Position numbers and translations under genes: made by a program. From Tenacibaculum sp. MAR_2010_89 (GTDB taxonomy: Bacteria; Bacteroidota; Bacteroidia; Flavobacteriales; Flavobacteriaceae), in the NCBI RefSeq assembly GCF_900105985.1, contig NZ_FNUB01000004.1:161501-225500 (forward strand): a DNA stretch of 64,000 nucleotides, given 5' to 3'. The notes under the pieces are model-generated. The model made no database searches, had not been told where the DNA came from, and worked only from the letters and a program-made list of their open reading frames with translations. Of this stretch, positions 41,873 through 51,821 are shown piece after piece (position 1 is the first letter of the stretch; each line of letters opens with the position of its first letter).

Positions 41873-44770
41873 ATGATAAATACTACCGTTTTAACAAAGT
41901 TAGAAAATTCTTTACATGGAGAATTATTATACGATAATTTACATAAAAATATTTATGCTACTGATGCTTCTGTATATCGTAAAATACCATTAGCTGTTGC
42001 ATATCCTAAAAATAATGAGGATATTAAAAAGTTAATTTCTTTTGCTACTGAAAATAGTATTACTTTAATTCCACGTACTGCTGGAACATCTTTAGCTGGT
42101 CAATGTGTTGGAGATGGTATTGTAGTTGATGTATCTAAATACTTCACTAACATGCTTGCTTTTGATGAAAAAGCAAAAACTATTACAGTTGAACCTGGAA
42201 TTATTCGTGATGATTTAAATCGTTTTCTAGAACCCTTTGGTTTATTTTTTGGACCAAATACCTCAACTTCAAATCGATGTATGATTGGAGGAATGGTAGG
42301 AAACAATTCATCTGGTAGTACATCAATTCGTTACGGTGTTACTCGTGATAAAGTGCTAAGTATTGAAGGTATTTTAAGTGATGGTAGTGATGTTATTTTT
42401 TCTGAAATTAACTCTATAGAATTCCAACAAAAAAAATCAAGTAATTCACTTGAAGGAAAAATTTATAGTTCAATTTATAATGAGCTTTCACAAAAAAATA
42501 TTCAACAAGAAATAAAAAAAGAGTTCCCTAAAGAAAGTATTCATAGAAGAAATACTGGGTATGCTGTTGATGAATTTTTAACCTCAGATTTATTTGGGGG
42601 TAATGAACCAACTATAAACCCTGCTAAATTTTTATCTGGTAGTGAAGGTACTTTAGTTTTTTCTACTTCAATTACCATACAACTTGATGATTTACCACCT
42701 ACTCAAAGCATTATGGTATGTCCTCATTTTACAAGTGTAAACGAAAGTTTAAAAGCCACAGTTACAGCTATGAATCATAATTTATATGCTTGTGAACTTA
42801 TGGATAAAGTGATTTTAGACTGTACTAAGAATAACCGTGAACAAACTAAAAATCGTTTCTTTTTACAAGGAGATCCTGAAGCTGTATTAATGCTAGAAGT
42901 TTCTGCTAACACAATAGAACAAGCAGAAGTTTTAGCTGATAAACTTATTAAAGATTTAGAAACTAATAATTTTGGCTATCATTATCCAAAAGTTTACGGA
43001 AAAGATATTGCTAAAGTTCATCACTTAAGAAAAGCTGGCTTGGGGTTATTAGGTAATATTGTTGGAGACATGAAAGCAGTTGCTTGTATTGAAGATACTG
43101 CTGTTGCCTTAAACGATTTACCAGAATATATTGAAGAGTTTACTCAAATTATGGATAAATATCAGCAAGACGCAGTTTATTATGCCCATGCTGGTGCAGG
43201 TGAATTACACTTACGTCCAATTTTAAATTTAAAAAAGCAGGAAGATGTTTCTCTTTTCAGAAAAATAACTACTGAAACTGCTGAATTAGTAAAAAAATAC
43301 CAAGGTTCATTTAGTGGTGAACATGGAGATGGAATTGTTCGTGCTGAATTTATTCCTTTAATGATTGGTGAGAATAATTATCAATTATTACGTAGAATCA
43401 AAAAAGCTTTTGATCCTAATAACATTTTTAATAAAGGAAAAATTACTGACGCTTTTCCTATGGATAAAAGCTTACGTTATGAAATTGATCGGGTTGAACC
43501 TAAAATTGATACAATACAAGATTTTTCGGATAGTGAAGGGATATTAAAGTTAGCAGAAAAATGTAATGGTTCTGGAGATTGTAGAAAGTCACCTGAAGCT
43601 GGAGGAACTTTATGCCCTAGTTATAGAGCTACACGAAATGAAAAAGAATCCACCCGTGCAAGAGCAAATACTTTACGTGAAGTATTGACAAATAATACAG
43701 CAAAAAACAAATTTGATTCTAAAGAATTAAAAGATATTTTAGATTTATGCTTAAGCTGTAAAGCTTGTGCTACAGAATGCCCAAGTAATGTTGATATTGC
43801 CTCTATGAAAGCAGAGTTTTTATATCAATATCAAGAAACTAATGGCTATTCTTTCCGCAGTAAATTATTTGCAAACAATTCAAAATACAACAAATTAGGA
43901 AGTAAGCTCCCTGCTTTAACAAACTTTTTTACCAACACAACGATTGCTAAAAAAGTAATGGGTGTAGCTACCGAACGAAGTGTTCCTAAATTAGATAAAC
44001 AACCTTTAGAAGCTTGGTTAAAAAAGCACACCTCAAAAACTACAAATAAAACTGTTTATCTATTTAATGATGAATTTACCAATTATTATGATACTGAAAT
44101 AGGGAAAGACACAGTAATTGTTTTAGAAAAACTAGGTTATGAAGTAAAATCAATAAAACATGAAGAAAGCGGACGTAGTTATATTTCAAAAGGTTTTTTA
44201 AAGGAAGCTAAAGAAATAACCAATAAGAACATTGCTGTTTTTAAAAATTTAATTTCTAATGAAACCCCTTTAATAGGTATAGAGCCTTCTGCTATTTTAA
44301 CTTTTAGAGATGAATATATTCGTTTAGCAGATGATAAACTAGGAGCAAAAGAAATTGCAAAAAACACATTTACTATTGAAGAGTTTTTAGCTAACGAACA
44401 CAAAAAAAATAATATTGATATTTCTATTTTCACGAGTGATGCTAAAGAACTAAAAATTCATGGTCACTGTCATCAAAAAGCATTATCTAGTACTCATGCT
44501 TCATTTAGTATATTAAACATACCTGAAAATTACAAAGTAACAATTATGAATACTGGTTGTTGTGGAATGGCTGGTTCTTTTGGATATGAAAAAGAGCACT
44601 ATAAAGTAAGTATGCAAGTGGGTGAAGATACTTTATTTCCTAAAATTAGAAACTGTTCTAAGCAAACAGAAATTGTTGCTGCAGGAACAAGTTGTCGACA
44701 TCAAATTTATGACGGTACCAAACGTATTGCTAAGCATCCTATAACAATATTAAAAGAATCATTAATTTAA
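41873..44770 (+). CDS. FAD-linked oxidase/Fe-S protein, YdiJ-like D-2-hydroxyglutarate dehydrogenase
   Basis: A 965-aa fusion. The N-terminal FAD-binding domain has PRTAGTSLAGQCVGDG and NRCMIGGMVGNNSSG. The FAD-oxidase C-terminal domain has YYAHAGAGELHLRPI and SGEHGDGIVRAEF. The last 400 residues are GlpC-like, with ferredoxin Cys motifs (CNGSGDCRKSPEAG and CLSCKACATECPSNVD) and two CCG-type segments (HGHCHQKAL, NTGCCGMAGSFG). This is the layout of E. coli YdiJ, a D-2-hydroxyglutarate dehydrogenase. Its neighbour HglS-like protein would make that substrate, so the product would be 2-oxoglutarate, with electrons passed to the quinone pool. A D-lactate dehydrogenase role is the main alternative. 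Confidence 0.87.
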   Translation: MINTTVLTKLENSLHGELLYDNLHKNIYATDASVYRKIPLAVAYPKNNEDIKKLISFATENSITLIPRTAGTSLAGQCVGDGIVVDVSKYFTNMLAFDEKAKTITVEPGIIRDDLNRFLEPFGLFFGPNTSTSNRCMIGGMVGNNSSGSTSIRYGVTRDKVLSIEGILSDGSDVIFSEINSIEFQQKKSSNSLEGKIYSSIYNELSQKNIQQEIKKEFPKESIHRRNTGYAVDEFLTSDLFGGNEPTINPAKFLSGSEGTLVFSTSITIQLDDLPPTQSIMVCPHFTSVNESLKATVTAMNHNLYACELMDKVILDCTKNNREQTKNRFFLQGDPEAVLMLEVSANTIEQAEVLADKLIKDLETNNFGYHYPKVYGKDIAKVHHLRKAGLGLLGNIVGDMKAVACIEDTAVALNDLPEYIEEFTQIMDKYQQDAVYYAHAGAGELHLRPILNLKKQEDVSLFRKITTETAELVKKYQGSFSGEHGDGIVRAEFIPLMIGENNYQLLRRIKKAFDPNNIFNKGKITDAFPMDKSLRYEIDRVEPKIDTIQDFSDSEGILKLAEKCNGSGDCRKSPEAGGTLCPSYRATRNEKESTRARANTLREVLTNNTAKNKFDSKELKDILDLCLSCKACATECPSNVDIASMKAEFLYQYQETNGYSFRSKLFANNSKYNKLGSKLPALTNFFTNTTIAKKVMGVATERSVPKLDKQPLEAWLKKHTSKTTNKTVYLFNDEFTNYYDTEIGKDTVIVLEKLGYEVKSIKHEESGRSYISKGFLKEAKEITNKNIAVFKNLISNETPLIGIEPSAILTFRDEYIRLADDKLGAKEIAKNTFTIEEFLANEHKKNNIDISIFTSDAKELKIHGHCHQKALSSTHASFSILNIPENYKVTIMNTGCCGMAGSFGYEKEHYKVSMQVGEDTLFPKIRNCSKQTEIVAAGTSCRHQIYDGTKRIAKHPITILKESLI

Positions 44771-44792
44771 TATTAGTTAATTATTTACAAAT

Positions 44793-44830
44793 ACACATAA
44801 GTTCATTAACAATTCATTGAACTTATGTGT
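44793..44830 (+). terminator. Terminator after the FAD/Fe-S dehydrogenase gene
   Basis: A 13-bp stem (ACACATAAGTTCA with TGAACTTATGTGT) and 12-nt loop. The T tract is weak, so confidence is moderate. Confidence 0.6.
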
Positions 44831-44906
44831 TCACTCATCTAAAAAACAATACTTTAACGAATATATTTCGTATATTTAAGAGATATGTAATTTTAAATAT
44901 ACAATT

Positions 44907-45359
44907 ATGTCAAAAAATAAAATAATCATTAACAATGCCTTACTTATTTTTGGAGGTATTGTCGGGTTCTTTTTTTTAATGAAAATATTGGGTTTAAATA
45001 ATGTTTCTGAATTACGTTTATTAAATTTTGTTTTTGTGCTTTGGGGAATAAACAAGGCTATAAAAACAAACATTAAACTAAATCAAGAATCATTATACTT
45101 TTCAAATTTTTCAATAGGAGTAGGAACTTCAATTTTAGCCGTAGGCCTTACCATTTTAGGCTTAATAATTTATGTTGGATTTATTGATCCTGAACTAATT
45201 ACCGTATTAGGAAACTCTTCTTTTTGGGGTAAAAACTTAAATTTATCTTTAATTGTTTTTGCTTTAGCTATTGAAGGAATTGCTTCATCTGTTATTTGTT
45301 CTTTTATTTTAATGCAATACTATAAGAATTATAAAATAACCAATACTTCTATAGCTTAA
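44907..45359 (+). CDS. Hypothetical four-helix membrane protein
   Basis: A 150-aa protein with four predicted transmembrane helices (about 8-27, 36-47, 68-92 and 112-138) and little soluble sequence. Segments such as NNALLIFGGIVGFFFLMKIL and VGTSILAVGLTILGLIIYVG resemble small flavobacterial membrane proteins of the DUF4199 type, but I do not claim that family. It is a single gene between two terminators. An unusual ACGAATATATTTCGT inverted repeat lies about 40 bp before the start (44856-44870). Confidence 0.7.
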   Translation: MSKNKIIINNALLIFGGIVGFFFLMKILGLNNVSELRLLNFVFVLWGINKAIKTNIKLNQESLYFSNFSIGVGTSILAVGLTILGLIIYVGFIDPELITVLGNSSFWGKNLNLSLIVFALAIEGIASSVICSFILMQYYKNYKITNTSIA

Positions 45360-45377
45360 AAAAAACTTGAATTAAAT

Positions 45378-45410
45378 AAAAAGGATTTCAATTTAATTGA
45401 AATCCTTTTT
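45378..45410. terminator. Bidirectional terminator between the membrane protein and hydrolase genes
   Basis: A perfect 16-bp stem with a 1-nt loop (arms AAAAAGGATTTCAATT and complement). The minus-strand hydrolase stop codon at 45393 falls inside it. Confidence 0.88.
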
Positions 45411-45926
45411 ATTTATAATTTCTTTACAAACAAATGATGCAAAGTTTTTATCTACATATATATCATGATTACCCTTTACTTTTTTCATAGGTAAATTCAT
45501 TTTCTGAAACCAATTATCCTTAGGTACAAACTTATCATTTTCTGAAAAATACAAGAAAATATTACCTAGAGGTTTTCTAGACTCATATCTTAGTCTAGTT
45601 GACGAAATACAATACATGAAAAGTTTTTTATTGCTTTTCATTGCATAGTTCCAAGCTATGGTTCCTCCTATACTAAAGGCAAGTATTATGGTATCATTTT
45701 GCTTTTCAGCTTTGCAAAGTTTAGAAACTGCTTTTTCAATACCTCCTTTTACAAATTGCTTATGTAAATTTTCTTCTTTATAAACAGTTGTATCAACTTC
45801 AGCTAACTCACAACTATCATAAAAAACAATTTCAAAATCACTTTTTAATGCATCAGTATAATTTGTTAACCATGTTGCTTTCTTTTCTCCCCATAAATCT
45901 GATAGAATAATTAATCTTTTCATCAT
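45393..45926 (-). CDS. Small alpha/beta hydrolase fold protein
   Basis: A 177-aa protein beginning MMKRLIILSDLWGEKK (either Met could start). A nucleophile elbow AFSIGGTIAWNYA (Ser at about 103), an acid-region strand IFLYFSENDKFVP and a final His in KGNHDIYVDK give a Ser-Asp-His triad layout. It is shorter than most alpha/beta hydrolases (about 250 aa), without a cap. Alternative: an RBBP9/YdeN-like small hydrolase. It ends inside the shared terminator and starts 56 bp from the stop of the ctlX gene on the same strand. Confidence 0.75.
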   Translation of the reverse strand: MMKRLIILSDLWGEKKATWLTNYTDALKSDFEIVFYDSCELAEVDTTVYKEENLHKQFVKGGIEKAVSKLCKAEKQNDTIILAFSIGGTIAWNYAMKSNKKLFMYCISSTRLRYESRKPLGNIFLYFSENDKFVPKDNWFQKMNLPMKKVKGNHDIYVDKNFASFVCKEIINKKDFN

Positions 45927-45982
45927 AATAAATTATTAGATATAACTATAAAAAGGGCTGAGAATAATAAAAATCAACAAAT

Positions 45983-46915
45983 TTATTTTTTTAAAAACAC
46001 TTCCGCCATCATACAACGAGCACTACCACCTCCACAAGTTTCAATAGTTTCAAGTGAACTGTGTACTATTTTACAATGCTTTTCAATTATAGCTACCTGG
46101 TTTTTAGTTAATGAATTGTAGGCAGAAGAACTCATTACTAAAAAACGTTCATCATCATTTCCTATAAGCTGTAACATATTTCCTGCAAACTGAGTTACTT
46201 GTTTTTCAGTTATGGCAATAACCTCTTTTCCATCAGACTTAAAATGTTTTACTAACTCTTTTTTTTCTTTTTTATCATCAATAGCATCTAAACAAACTAC
46301 TACAAAAGTTTCTGCTACGCACATCATAACATTAGTATGATAAATAGCTTCTCTGTTACTTCCTACCGTTTGATTTGCAACAAAAACTACAGGTGTATAT
46401 TCAAAATCTTCACAAAACTCAATAAATAACTCCTCATCTGCTCTAGGTGATAAAGCACAATAGGCTTTTTGGTTAGTGCGATCTAAAATCATACTTCCAG
46501 TTCCTTCTAAAAAAATGCCTTCTTCTTCAGCCTCAGAATAATCAATAACATTTTCTATTATAAATCCTTTACTCTCTAAAACCTCTAATACATCATCTCT
46601 TTTTTCAAGACGTCTATTTTCAGCAAACATTGGATATACGGCAACATCTCCATTTTCATGAAAAGAAATCCAGTTATTAGGAAACAAAGCATCTGGTGTA
46701 TCTGGTGTTTTAGTATCTTCAATTACTACCACCTCTACTCCTACTCCTTCTAATTTACCAACAAAATCATCAAATTCTTCCTGTGCTTTAGCATTAATAG
46801 TTACGGGTAACATTCCAGCTAATTCCTGTTGGTAATAATTATTAACAGCAGTTTGTTCGTTCATTCTAAAACTAGAAGGGCGAACCATTAAGATAGTATT
46901 GGTAGTTTGCTTCAT
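45983..46915 (-). CDS. ctlX: Citrulline utilization hydrolase CtlX
   Basis: A 310-aa amidinotransferase-superfamily (arginine deiminase-like) protein. The Asp and Glu motifs are DALFPNNWISFHENGD and FLEGTGSMILDR, the His is in IYHTNVMMCVAET, and the catalytic Cys is in CGGGSARCMMAE (Cys301). These match CtlX, a citrulline-associated hydrolase family found in Bacteroidetes. The start is the ATG at 46915. It lies between a small hydrolase gene and an FMO-like gene, all on the minus strand and closely spaced. Together with the arginase at 55991-56944 it points to arginine/citrulline breakdown. Confidence 0.87.
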   Translation of the reverse strand: MKQTTNTILMVRPSSFRMNEQTAVNNYYQQELAGMLPVTINAKAQEEFDDFVGKLEGVGVEVVVIEDTKTPDTPDALFPNNWISFHENGDVAVYPMFAENRRLEKRDDVLEVLESKGFIIENVIDYSEAEEEGIFLEGTGSMILDRTNQKAYCALSPRADEELFIEFCEDFEYTPVVFVANQTVGSNREAIYHTNVMMCVAETFVVVCLDAIDDKKEKKELVKHFKSDGKEVIAITEKQVTQFAGNMLQLIGNDDERFLVMSSSAYNSLTKNQVAIIEKHCKIVHSSLETIETCGGGSARCMMAEVFLKK

Positions 46916-46937
46916 ACTACGAAGGTAAAAATATTTC

Positions 46938-47978
46938 TTATTTTTTGCGCATTATATCAGCTAAATAACTAGCATCTTTTGAAACTCCTCCCAATGTTGC
47001 TGATCCTCTAGTAAACATCCAAGGTAACCCTATAAAGTATAAACCTTCTATATTACTTACACCTCTATAGTTTTTATGATAATTTCCTTCATCTAACTCT
47101 AGTCCTTCAATCCATTTAAAGTTCGGACGATACCCAGTTGCCCAAACAATATTTTTAATAGTAGAAATTTTATTCTTTTCAAAATGGATATCGTTTTTAA
47201 ATGCATCCTTTGTTCTTCCAACGCAAACTACATTTTTTCGAGAAAGTATTCCCTTTACATCTGTTCCTATAACTGGTTGAGAAGAAGAACTAATTTTTTT
47301 CCCAATCCAACTATACTTACTATAACTTAAAAAACCGATTAAAGTAAACCACCACCATAATGTTTTACCTAAAAACTGTTGGGGTAACGATTTTACAGAA
47401 GTATCTCCAGAAAAATAAACAGTTCTTGAAGAGTTCTCAGATATTTCATTTAAAATTTGATACCCAGAATCTCCCCCGCCTACAACTAATGTATCACCGT
47501 TTTGTAACTGATTTTCATTTTTATAATAGTTACTATGCATTTGAAGTATACTATCAGATATTTTAGTATGACAAGGAGGTGTATAAGGAATATGAAAAGG
47601 ACCTGTTGCAACTACTACGTTTTTTGCCTCAATACTCCCATCTTTATACTTAATAAAAAAACCTTCTTTAGTTTTACTAACAGAAGTTACTAGAGTATTT
47701 AGCTGTATTGGAATACTATTTTTTTCAACATAAGATTTAAAATAATTACTAACTTCAACTTTTGAAGGGTAATACCCTTTAGGGGCATTAAATTTTAATC
47801 CCGGTAAATGATTATACTCTGTGGGGGTAAAAAGTTTTAAAGAATCCCATCTATTCAACCAAGAAGCACCAATTTCATTTTCTCCATCAAGAACTATAAA
47901 CTTTTTATCCATTTTTCCTAAATGGTAAGCCATAGACAATCCTGCTTGCGCTCCTCCAATTACTACATAATCTAACAT
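46938..47978 (-). CDS. Flavin-containing monooxygenase-like NAD(P)/FAD oxidoreductase
   Basis: A 346-aa flavoprotein with the FAD motif YVVIGGAQAGLSMAYHLG at the N-terminus, NRWDSLKLFTPTEYNHLPG, a second dinucleotide motif LVVGGGDSGYQIL and a C-terminal NIVWATGYRPNFKWIEG. The pattern matches YgaE/TrkA-like FMO-related enzymes found widely in bacteria. A full FMO signature (FxGxxxHxxxY/F) is only partly seen (VATGPFHIPYTPP), so a disulfide-reductase-like role remains possible. It ends 22 bp before the ctlX start and may be cotranscribed with it. Confidence 0.83.
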   Translation of the reverse strand: MLDYVVIGGAQAGLSMAYHLGKMDKKFIVLDGENEIGASWLNRWDSLKLFTPTEYNHLPGLKFNAPKGYYPSKVEVSNYFKSYVEKNSIPIQLNTLVTSVSKTKEGFFIKYKDGSIEAKNVVVATGPFHIPYTPPCHTKISDSILQMHSNYYKNENQLQNGDTLVVGGGDSGYQILNEISENSSRTVYFSGDTSVKSLPQQFLGKTLWWWFTLIGFLSYSKYSWIGKKISSSSQPVIGTDVKGILSRKNVVCVGRTKDAFKNDIHFEKNKISTIKNIVWATGYRPNFKWIEGLELDEGNYHKNYRGVSNIEGLYFIGLPWMFTRGSATLGGVSKDASYLADIMRKK

Positions 47979-48088
47979 CTAATGCCCTTTTATTGATTTA
48001 CGCTACAAAGGTAAATACAAATAAACGCATAAACACTAAGTTCTTGGTATACTTTTAAGTGATTAAAATTAGTTAAATATCTAATTTT

Positions 48089-49144
48089 TTATTTGATGCC
48101 ATTTTTTAAATTCACAAAAACAGTATTATTCAACTCACCCTCTAATACATTAATCGCTTTTTTGCTTCGCATTCCTGATTTACAATATACTACTATCGGT
48201 TTTGAAGTATCTAGTTCTAAATATCTTTGTGGAATTTCTCCTAACGGAATGTGCTGTCCTCCTATATGGTGTTCTTCACGTTCCCAGTATTCTCGAACAT
48301 CCAACAAATTATACATCTCTAAATTATTTTGTAATTCACCCAATGAAATTTCATTATTAATTGATTTTATCCCACAGAAAAAATCATAGTCTTCTTCTAA
48401 TTCGGTAACCTCAGCTTTTTCTGTTCTTTCGAATTTCAATATCATTTGACGCATACTTAGTGTATCATACATCAATAATTTATTTGCTAACACCTCACCC
48501 GTTTCACAAATTATTTTAATTGTTTCATTTGCTTGAAGACTTCCTATAATTCCTGGCAACACACCCAAAACTCCAATTTCGGAACAATTTGGAGATTCAT
48601 CTGGTTTTGGAGGTGAAGGATATAAACACCTATAAGTTGCACTCTTTTTGTAATTAAAAACACTTACCTGCCCTTCAAACTTAAAAATGGCCCCATACAC
48701 TAAAGGTTTATTCGTTAATAGAGAAGCATCATTAGTCAAATATCGTGTTGAAAAATTATCACTTCCATCTACAATAACATCGTAGTTTTCAAATAACTGA
48801 ATTGCATTCGCTCGAGTTAGCTTTTCTTTATATACCGTAAAGGTTACAAATGGATTTAATTTAGACAATCGTTTTGATGCCGTTTCTGCTTTGGATGAGC
48901 CTATATCATCTATGGTATATAAAATTTGACGTTGTAAATTACTTTGATCTATTTCGTCATCATCTATAATTCCAATATTACCAACTCCTGCAGCAGTTAA
49001 GTATTGTAACACAGGACATCCTAGTCCTCCTGCTCCAATAACCAAAACTTTAGCCTTCTTTAATTTCAATTGACCTTCTTCTCCTATTTTATCTAAAATA
49101 AGGTGACGGTTATACTGCTTTTTTTCTTCTGGAGTTAAACTCAT
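48089..49144 (-). CDS. thiF: ThiF/MoeB-type adenylyltransferase with rhodanese domain
   Basis: A 351-aa E1-like enzyme that adenylates the C-terminus of ThiS in thiamine thiazole formation. The ATP-binding loop is VLVIGAGGLGCPVLQYL with RQILYTIDDIGSSKA, the zinc or catalytic Cys region is YRCLYPSPPKPDESPNCSE, and a rhodanese-like domain follows (about 265-351) with active Cys in VVYCKSGMRSKKA. MoeB paralogues look similar; the position at the end of the thi operon favours ThiF. It starts 63 bp after the thiH stop. Confidence 0.88.
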   Translation of the reverse strand: MSLTPEEKKQYNRHLILDKIGEEGQLKLKKAKVLVIGAGGLGCPVLQYLTAAGVGNIGIIDDDEIDQSNLQRQILYTIDDIGSSKAETASKRLSKLNPFVTFTVYKEKLTRANAIQLFENYDVIVDGSDNFSTRYLTNDASLLTNKPLVYGAIFKFEGQVSVFNYKKSATYRCLYPSPPKPDESPNCSEIGVLGVLPGIIGSLQANETIKIICETGEVLANKLLMYDTLSMRQMILKFERTEKAEVTELEEDYDFFCGIKSINNEISLGELQNNLEMYNLLDVREYWEREEHHIGGQHIPLGEIPQRYLELDTSKPIVVYCKSGMRSKKAINVLEGELNNTVFVNLKNGIK

Positions 49145-49207
49145 TTTAACTAATTATTCTTTTCTATTAATAAAAGACAATCAAAGAGAACTTCTAGCTA
49201 TGTTAAA

Positions 49208-50341
49208 TTAACTAAAAACTTCCCAATCTTTCCAAACTACTTCCAACCCTTTTTCTTTTAACATTAGTACTATTTCTTCGGTACTACGTTCATCAGATAT
49301 TTCAAATTGTTCTAAGGATTGTGGTTCTACTGAATATCCTCCTGGATTTGTTTTTGATTCTGCACTAATAGATGTTGCTCCTAAATTAACAATATTATTT
49401 CTAAAAACTTCACTTTCTCTAGTAGACATTGATAATTCAACATCTTCATCAAGCAAACGAAATGCACATATTAATTGTACTAAATCTGCATCAGTCATTT
49501 CAACTTTTGGTTCTAATCCACCTGAATGCGGGCGCAATCGAGGAAATGAAATAGAATACTTAGTTTTCCAATAGGTTTTTTGTAAATATTTTAAATGCAA
49601 CGCTGTAAAAAAACTATCTGCACGCCAATCTTCCAAACCAAATAAAGCTCCTAATCCTATTTTATGAACACCAGCTCTTCCTAACCTATCTGGAGTTTCT
49701 AAACGATACTTAAAATTAGATTTCTTTCCTTTAGGATGATGTTTTTTATACTCCTCTTTATGATATGTTTCTTGATATACTAAAACCGCATATAAACCAT
49801 TTTCTATAAGTAGCTCATACTCATTTTGATCTAATGGTTGAACTTCAATCGTTATATTTGAAAACTGAGAACGGATTAATTTGATTGCATTATTTATATA
49901 ATTTACACCAACTGTTTTATTTGCTTCTCCTGTTACTAATAAAATATGGTCATACCCTTTATTTTTTAGAAAAGTAACTTCCTTTAATATCTCTTCATCT
50001 GTTAAAGTACGTCTAGGTATTTTATTTGTTAAACTAAACCCACAATAAGTACATATGTTTTGGCACTCATTACTTAAGTACATTGGAGCATACATTTGTA
50101 TAGTATTTCCAAAACGCTTTTTTGTTAGCGCACTACTCATATGTGCCATTTCTTCTAAAAACGGTTTTGCTGCAGGTGAAATTAAAGCTTTAAAATCTTC
50201 TAAACTTCTTTTACTTTTTACCAGTGCTTGTTCAACATCAGATGTAGTTTTACTAAAAATACTTTTCAATTCTACATCCCAATTATATTGACCAAAAGTA
50301 TCTATGAAACTTTTTGAATTTTCGTTTTCTATCGAATTCAT
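49208..50341 (-). CDS. thiH: 2-iminoacetate synthase (tyrosine lyase) ThiH
   Basis: A 377-aa radical-SAM enzyme that cleaves tyrosine to 2-iminoacetate (dehydroglycine) and p-cresol, giving the glycine-derived part of the thiazole. The cluster motif is ECQNICTYCGFSLTNKIPRR, with Cys at the CxxxCxxC positions; YQETYHKEEYKKHHP and SFPRLRPHSGG are further ThiH landmarks. Presence of ThiH rather than the oxidase ThiO is usual in Bacteroidetes. It follows thiG after 53 bp. Confidence 0.96.
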   Translation of the reverse strand: MNSIENENSKSFIDTFGQYNWDVELKSIFSKTTSDVEQALVKSKRSLEDFKALISPAAKPFLEEMAHMSSALTKKRFGNTIQMYAPMYLSNECQNICTYCGFSLTNKIPRRTLTDEEILKEVTFLKNKGYDHILLVTGEANKTVGVNYINNAIKLIRSQFSNITIEVQPLDQNEYELLIENGLYAVLVYQETYHKEEYKKHHPKGKKSNFKYRLETPDRLGRAGVHKIGLGALFGLEDWRADSFFTALHLKYLQKTYWKTKYSISFPRLRPHSGGLEPKVEMTDADLVQLICAFRLLDEDVELSMSTRESEVFRNNIVNLGATSISAESKTNPGGYSVEPQSLEQFEISDERSTEEIVLMLKEKGLEVVWKDWEVFS

Positions 50342-50394
50342 TCTACATTTTTTATTCTTTCTTTATAATTAACATAAAAGAAAGTATAACTTTA

Positions 50395-51168
50395 TTAATT
50401 CAAAAAACTTGTTAATGGACTACTAGCTTCCGCTTTATTTCTAACTGGAGCTAATTTTGCTTCATAAGCCATTCTCCCAGATTCTACTGCCATTTTAAAA
50501 GCCGTTGCCATAGCCACTGGATTTTTAGATACAGCAATTGCAGTATTCACTAATACTGCATCGGCACCAATTTCCATTGCGTATGCAGCATGCGATGGTG
50601 CTCCAATACCAGCATCAACAATAACAGGAATATTAGATTGTTCAATTATTATTTCTAAAAACTCTACCGTTTTTAATCCTTTATTACTTCCAATTGGTGC
50701 GCCTAATGGCATTACACATTGTGTTCCTACCTCTTCTAAACGTTTGCATAAAACTGGATCTGCATGAATATAAGGCATTACAACAAATCCCTGTTTTACC
50801 AACTCTTCAGCTGCTTTTAAAGTTTCAATAGGATCTGGTAATAAATATCTTGGATCTGGATGAATTTCTAATTTAACCCAATTAGTTTCTAATGCTTCTC
50901 TAGATAATTCAGCTGCAAAAACTGCCTCTTTTGCTGTTCTAACTCCTGAAGTATTAGGTAACAAATTAACTCTTGAATGATTTAAGTGTGATAATATATC
51001 ATCCTCTTCATTTTGAACATCTACTCTTTTTAATGCAACAGTTATTAGTTCACTTTCTGATGCTATTAAAGATTCTTTCATTAACTGAGATGAACTAAAT
51101 TTTCCTGTTCCTGTAAATAGCCTAGATGAAAAAGTTTTATCTGCTATTGTTAGTTTGGTATTTATCAT
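50395..51168 (-). CDS. thiG: Thiazole synthase ThiG
   Basis: A 257-aa TIM-barrel enzyme that builds thiazole phosphate from 1-deoxyxylulose 5-phosphate, 2-iminoacetate and ThiS-thiocarboxylate. Visible motifs: [25 protein letters not shown] (Lys for the Schiff base), [28 protein letters not shown] and [21 protein letters not shown] with [12 protein letters not shown]. The start is 2 bp after the thiE stop, consistent with coupling. Confidence 0.97.
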   Translation of the reverse strand: MINTKLTIADKTFSSRLFTGTGKFSSSQLMKESLIASESELITVALKRVDVQNEEDDILSHLNHSRVNLLPNTSGVRTAKEAVFAAELSREALETNWVKLEIHPDPRYLLPDPIETLKAAEELVKQGFVVMPYIHADPVLCKRLEEVGTQCVMPLGAPIGSNKGLKTVEFLEIIIEQSNIPVIVDAGIGAPSHAAYAMEIGADAVLVNTAIAVSKNPVAMATAFKMAVESGRMAYEAKLAPVRNKAEASSPLTSFLN

Positions 51169-51170
51169 TT

Positions 51171-51821
51171 TTATTTGTTATCATCTAGTTTATAAACTTG
51201 TTCATTAGTACTTGGAGCTTTTAATAATTGATGGAAAACAGGAATACTAGTAAAATCGTTAGTTATTGCTCCAGAAACAGCTACTCCAAAAACACCCGTT
51301 TTTATTATACTTGTAACTGTATCTAAAGTAATGCCTCCTACAGCTATTATAGGAGTTTCCGATTTTAATTCTTCAATCAATACTTTATACCCAGCTTCTC
51401 CTATTACTGGACTTAAATTCTTTTTAGTTTCAGTAAATTGAAACGGCCCTAAACCAATATAATCAACTTTTTTAGTTAACAACTCTTTACAATCTTCTAA
51501 AGTATTTGCTGTTCCTCCAATACTATAAAATTTCCCTAAATAATCACGAACTTTTAATGGACAAGCATCTTTTTTTCCAAGATGTACTCCATCTGCATTC
51601 ACTTCTTTTGCTACCTTATAATAATCGTTTATAATTAATCTAGTTTGATAATGTGCAGTAATTTCTCTTGCCTTTTTAGCAGTTTCTAAAATTGTTTTAG
51701 GGTCAACGTTTTTTAACCGTAACTGCACCCATTCTACTCCTGATGAACATGCTCTTTGAATATTTTCTAAATGCTCTTCAGCTGTTTCCCCCTGAGTTAT
51801 ATAGTGTAATTTACTTATCAT
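51171..51821 (-). CDS. thiE: Thiamine-phosphate synthase ThiE
   Basis: A 216-aa TIM-barrel enzyme coupling HMP diphosphate with thiazole phosphate to form thiamine monophosphate. The motifs are complete: [34 protein letters not shown] with [32 protein letters not shown] and [13 protein letters not shown]. Its start overlaps the end of the preceding unknown gene by 11 bp. A second, diverged ThiE/TenI-like gene sits upstream (52943-53539), and this one keeps the canonical residues. Confidence 0.93.
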   Translation of the reverse strand: MISKLHYITQGETAEEHLENIQRACSSGVEWVQLRLKNVDPKTILETAKKAREITAHYQTRLIINDYYKVAKEVNADGVHLGKKDACPLKVRDYLGKFYSIGGTANTLEDCKELLTKKVDYIGLGPFQFTETKKNLSPVIGEAGYKVLIEELKSETPIIAVGGITLDTVTSIIKTGVFGVAVSGAITNDFTSIPVFHQLLKAPSTNEQVYKLDDNK

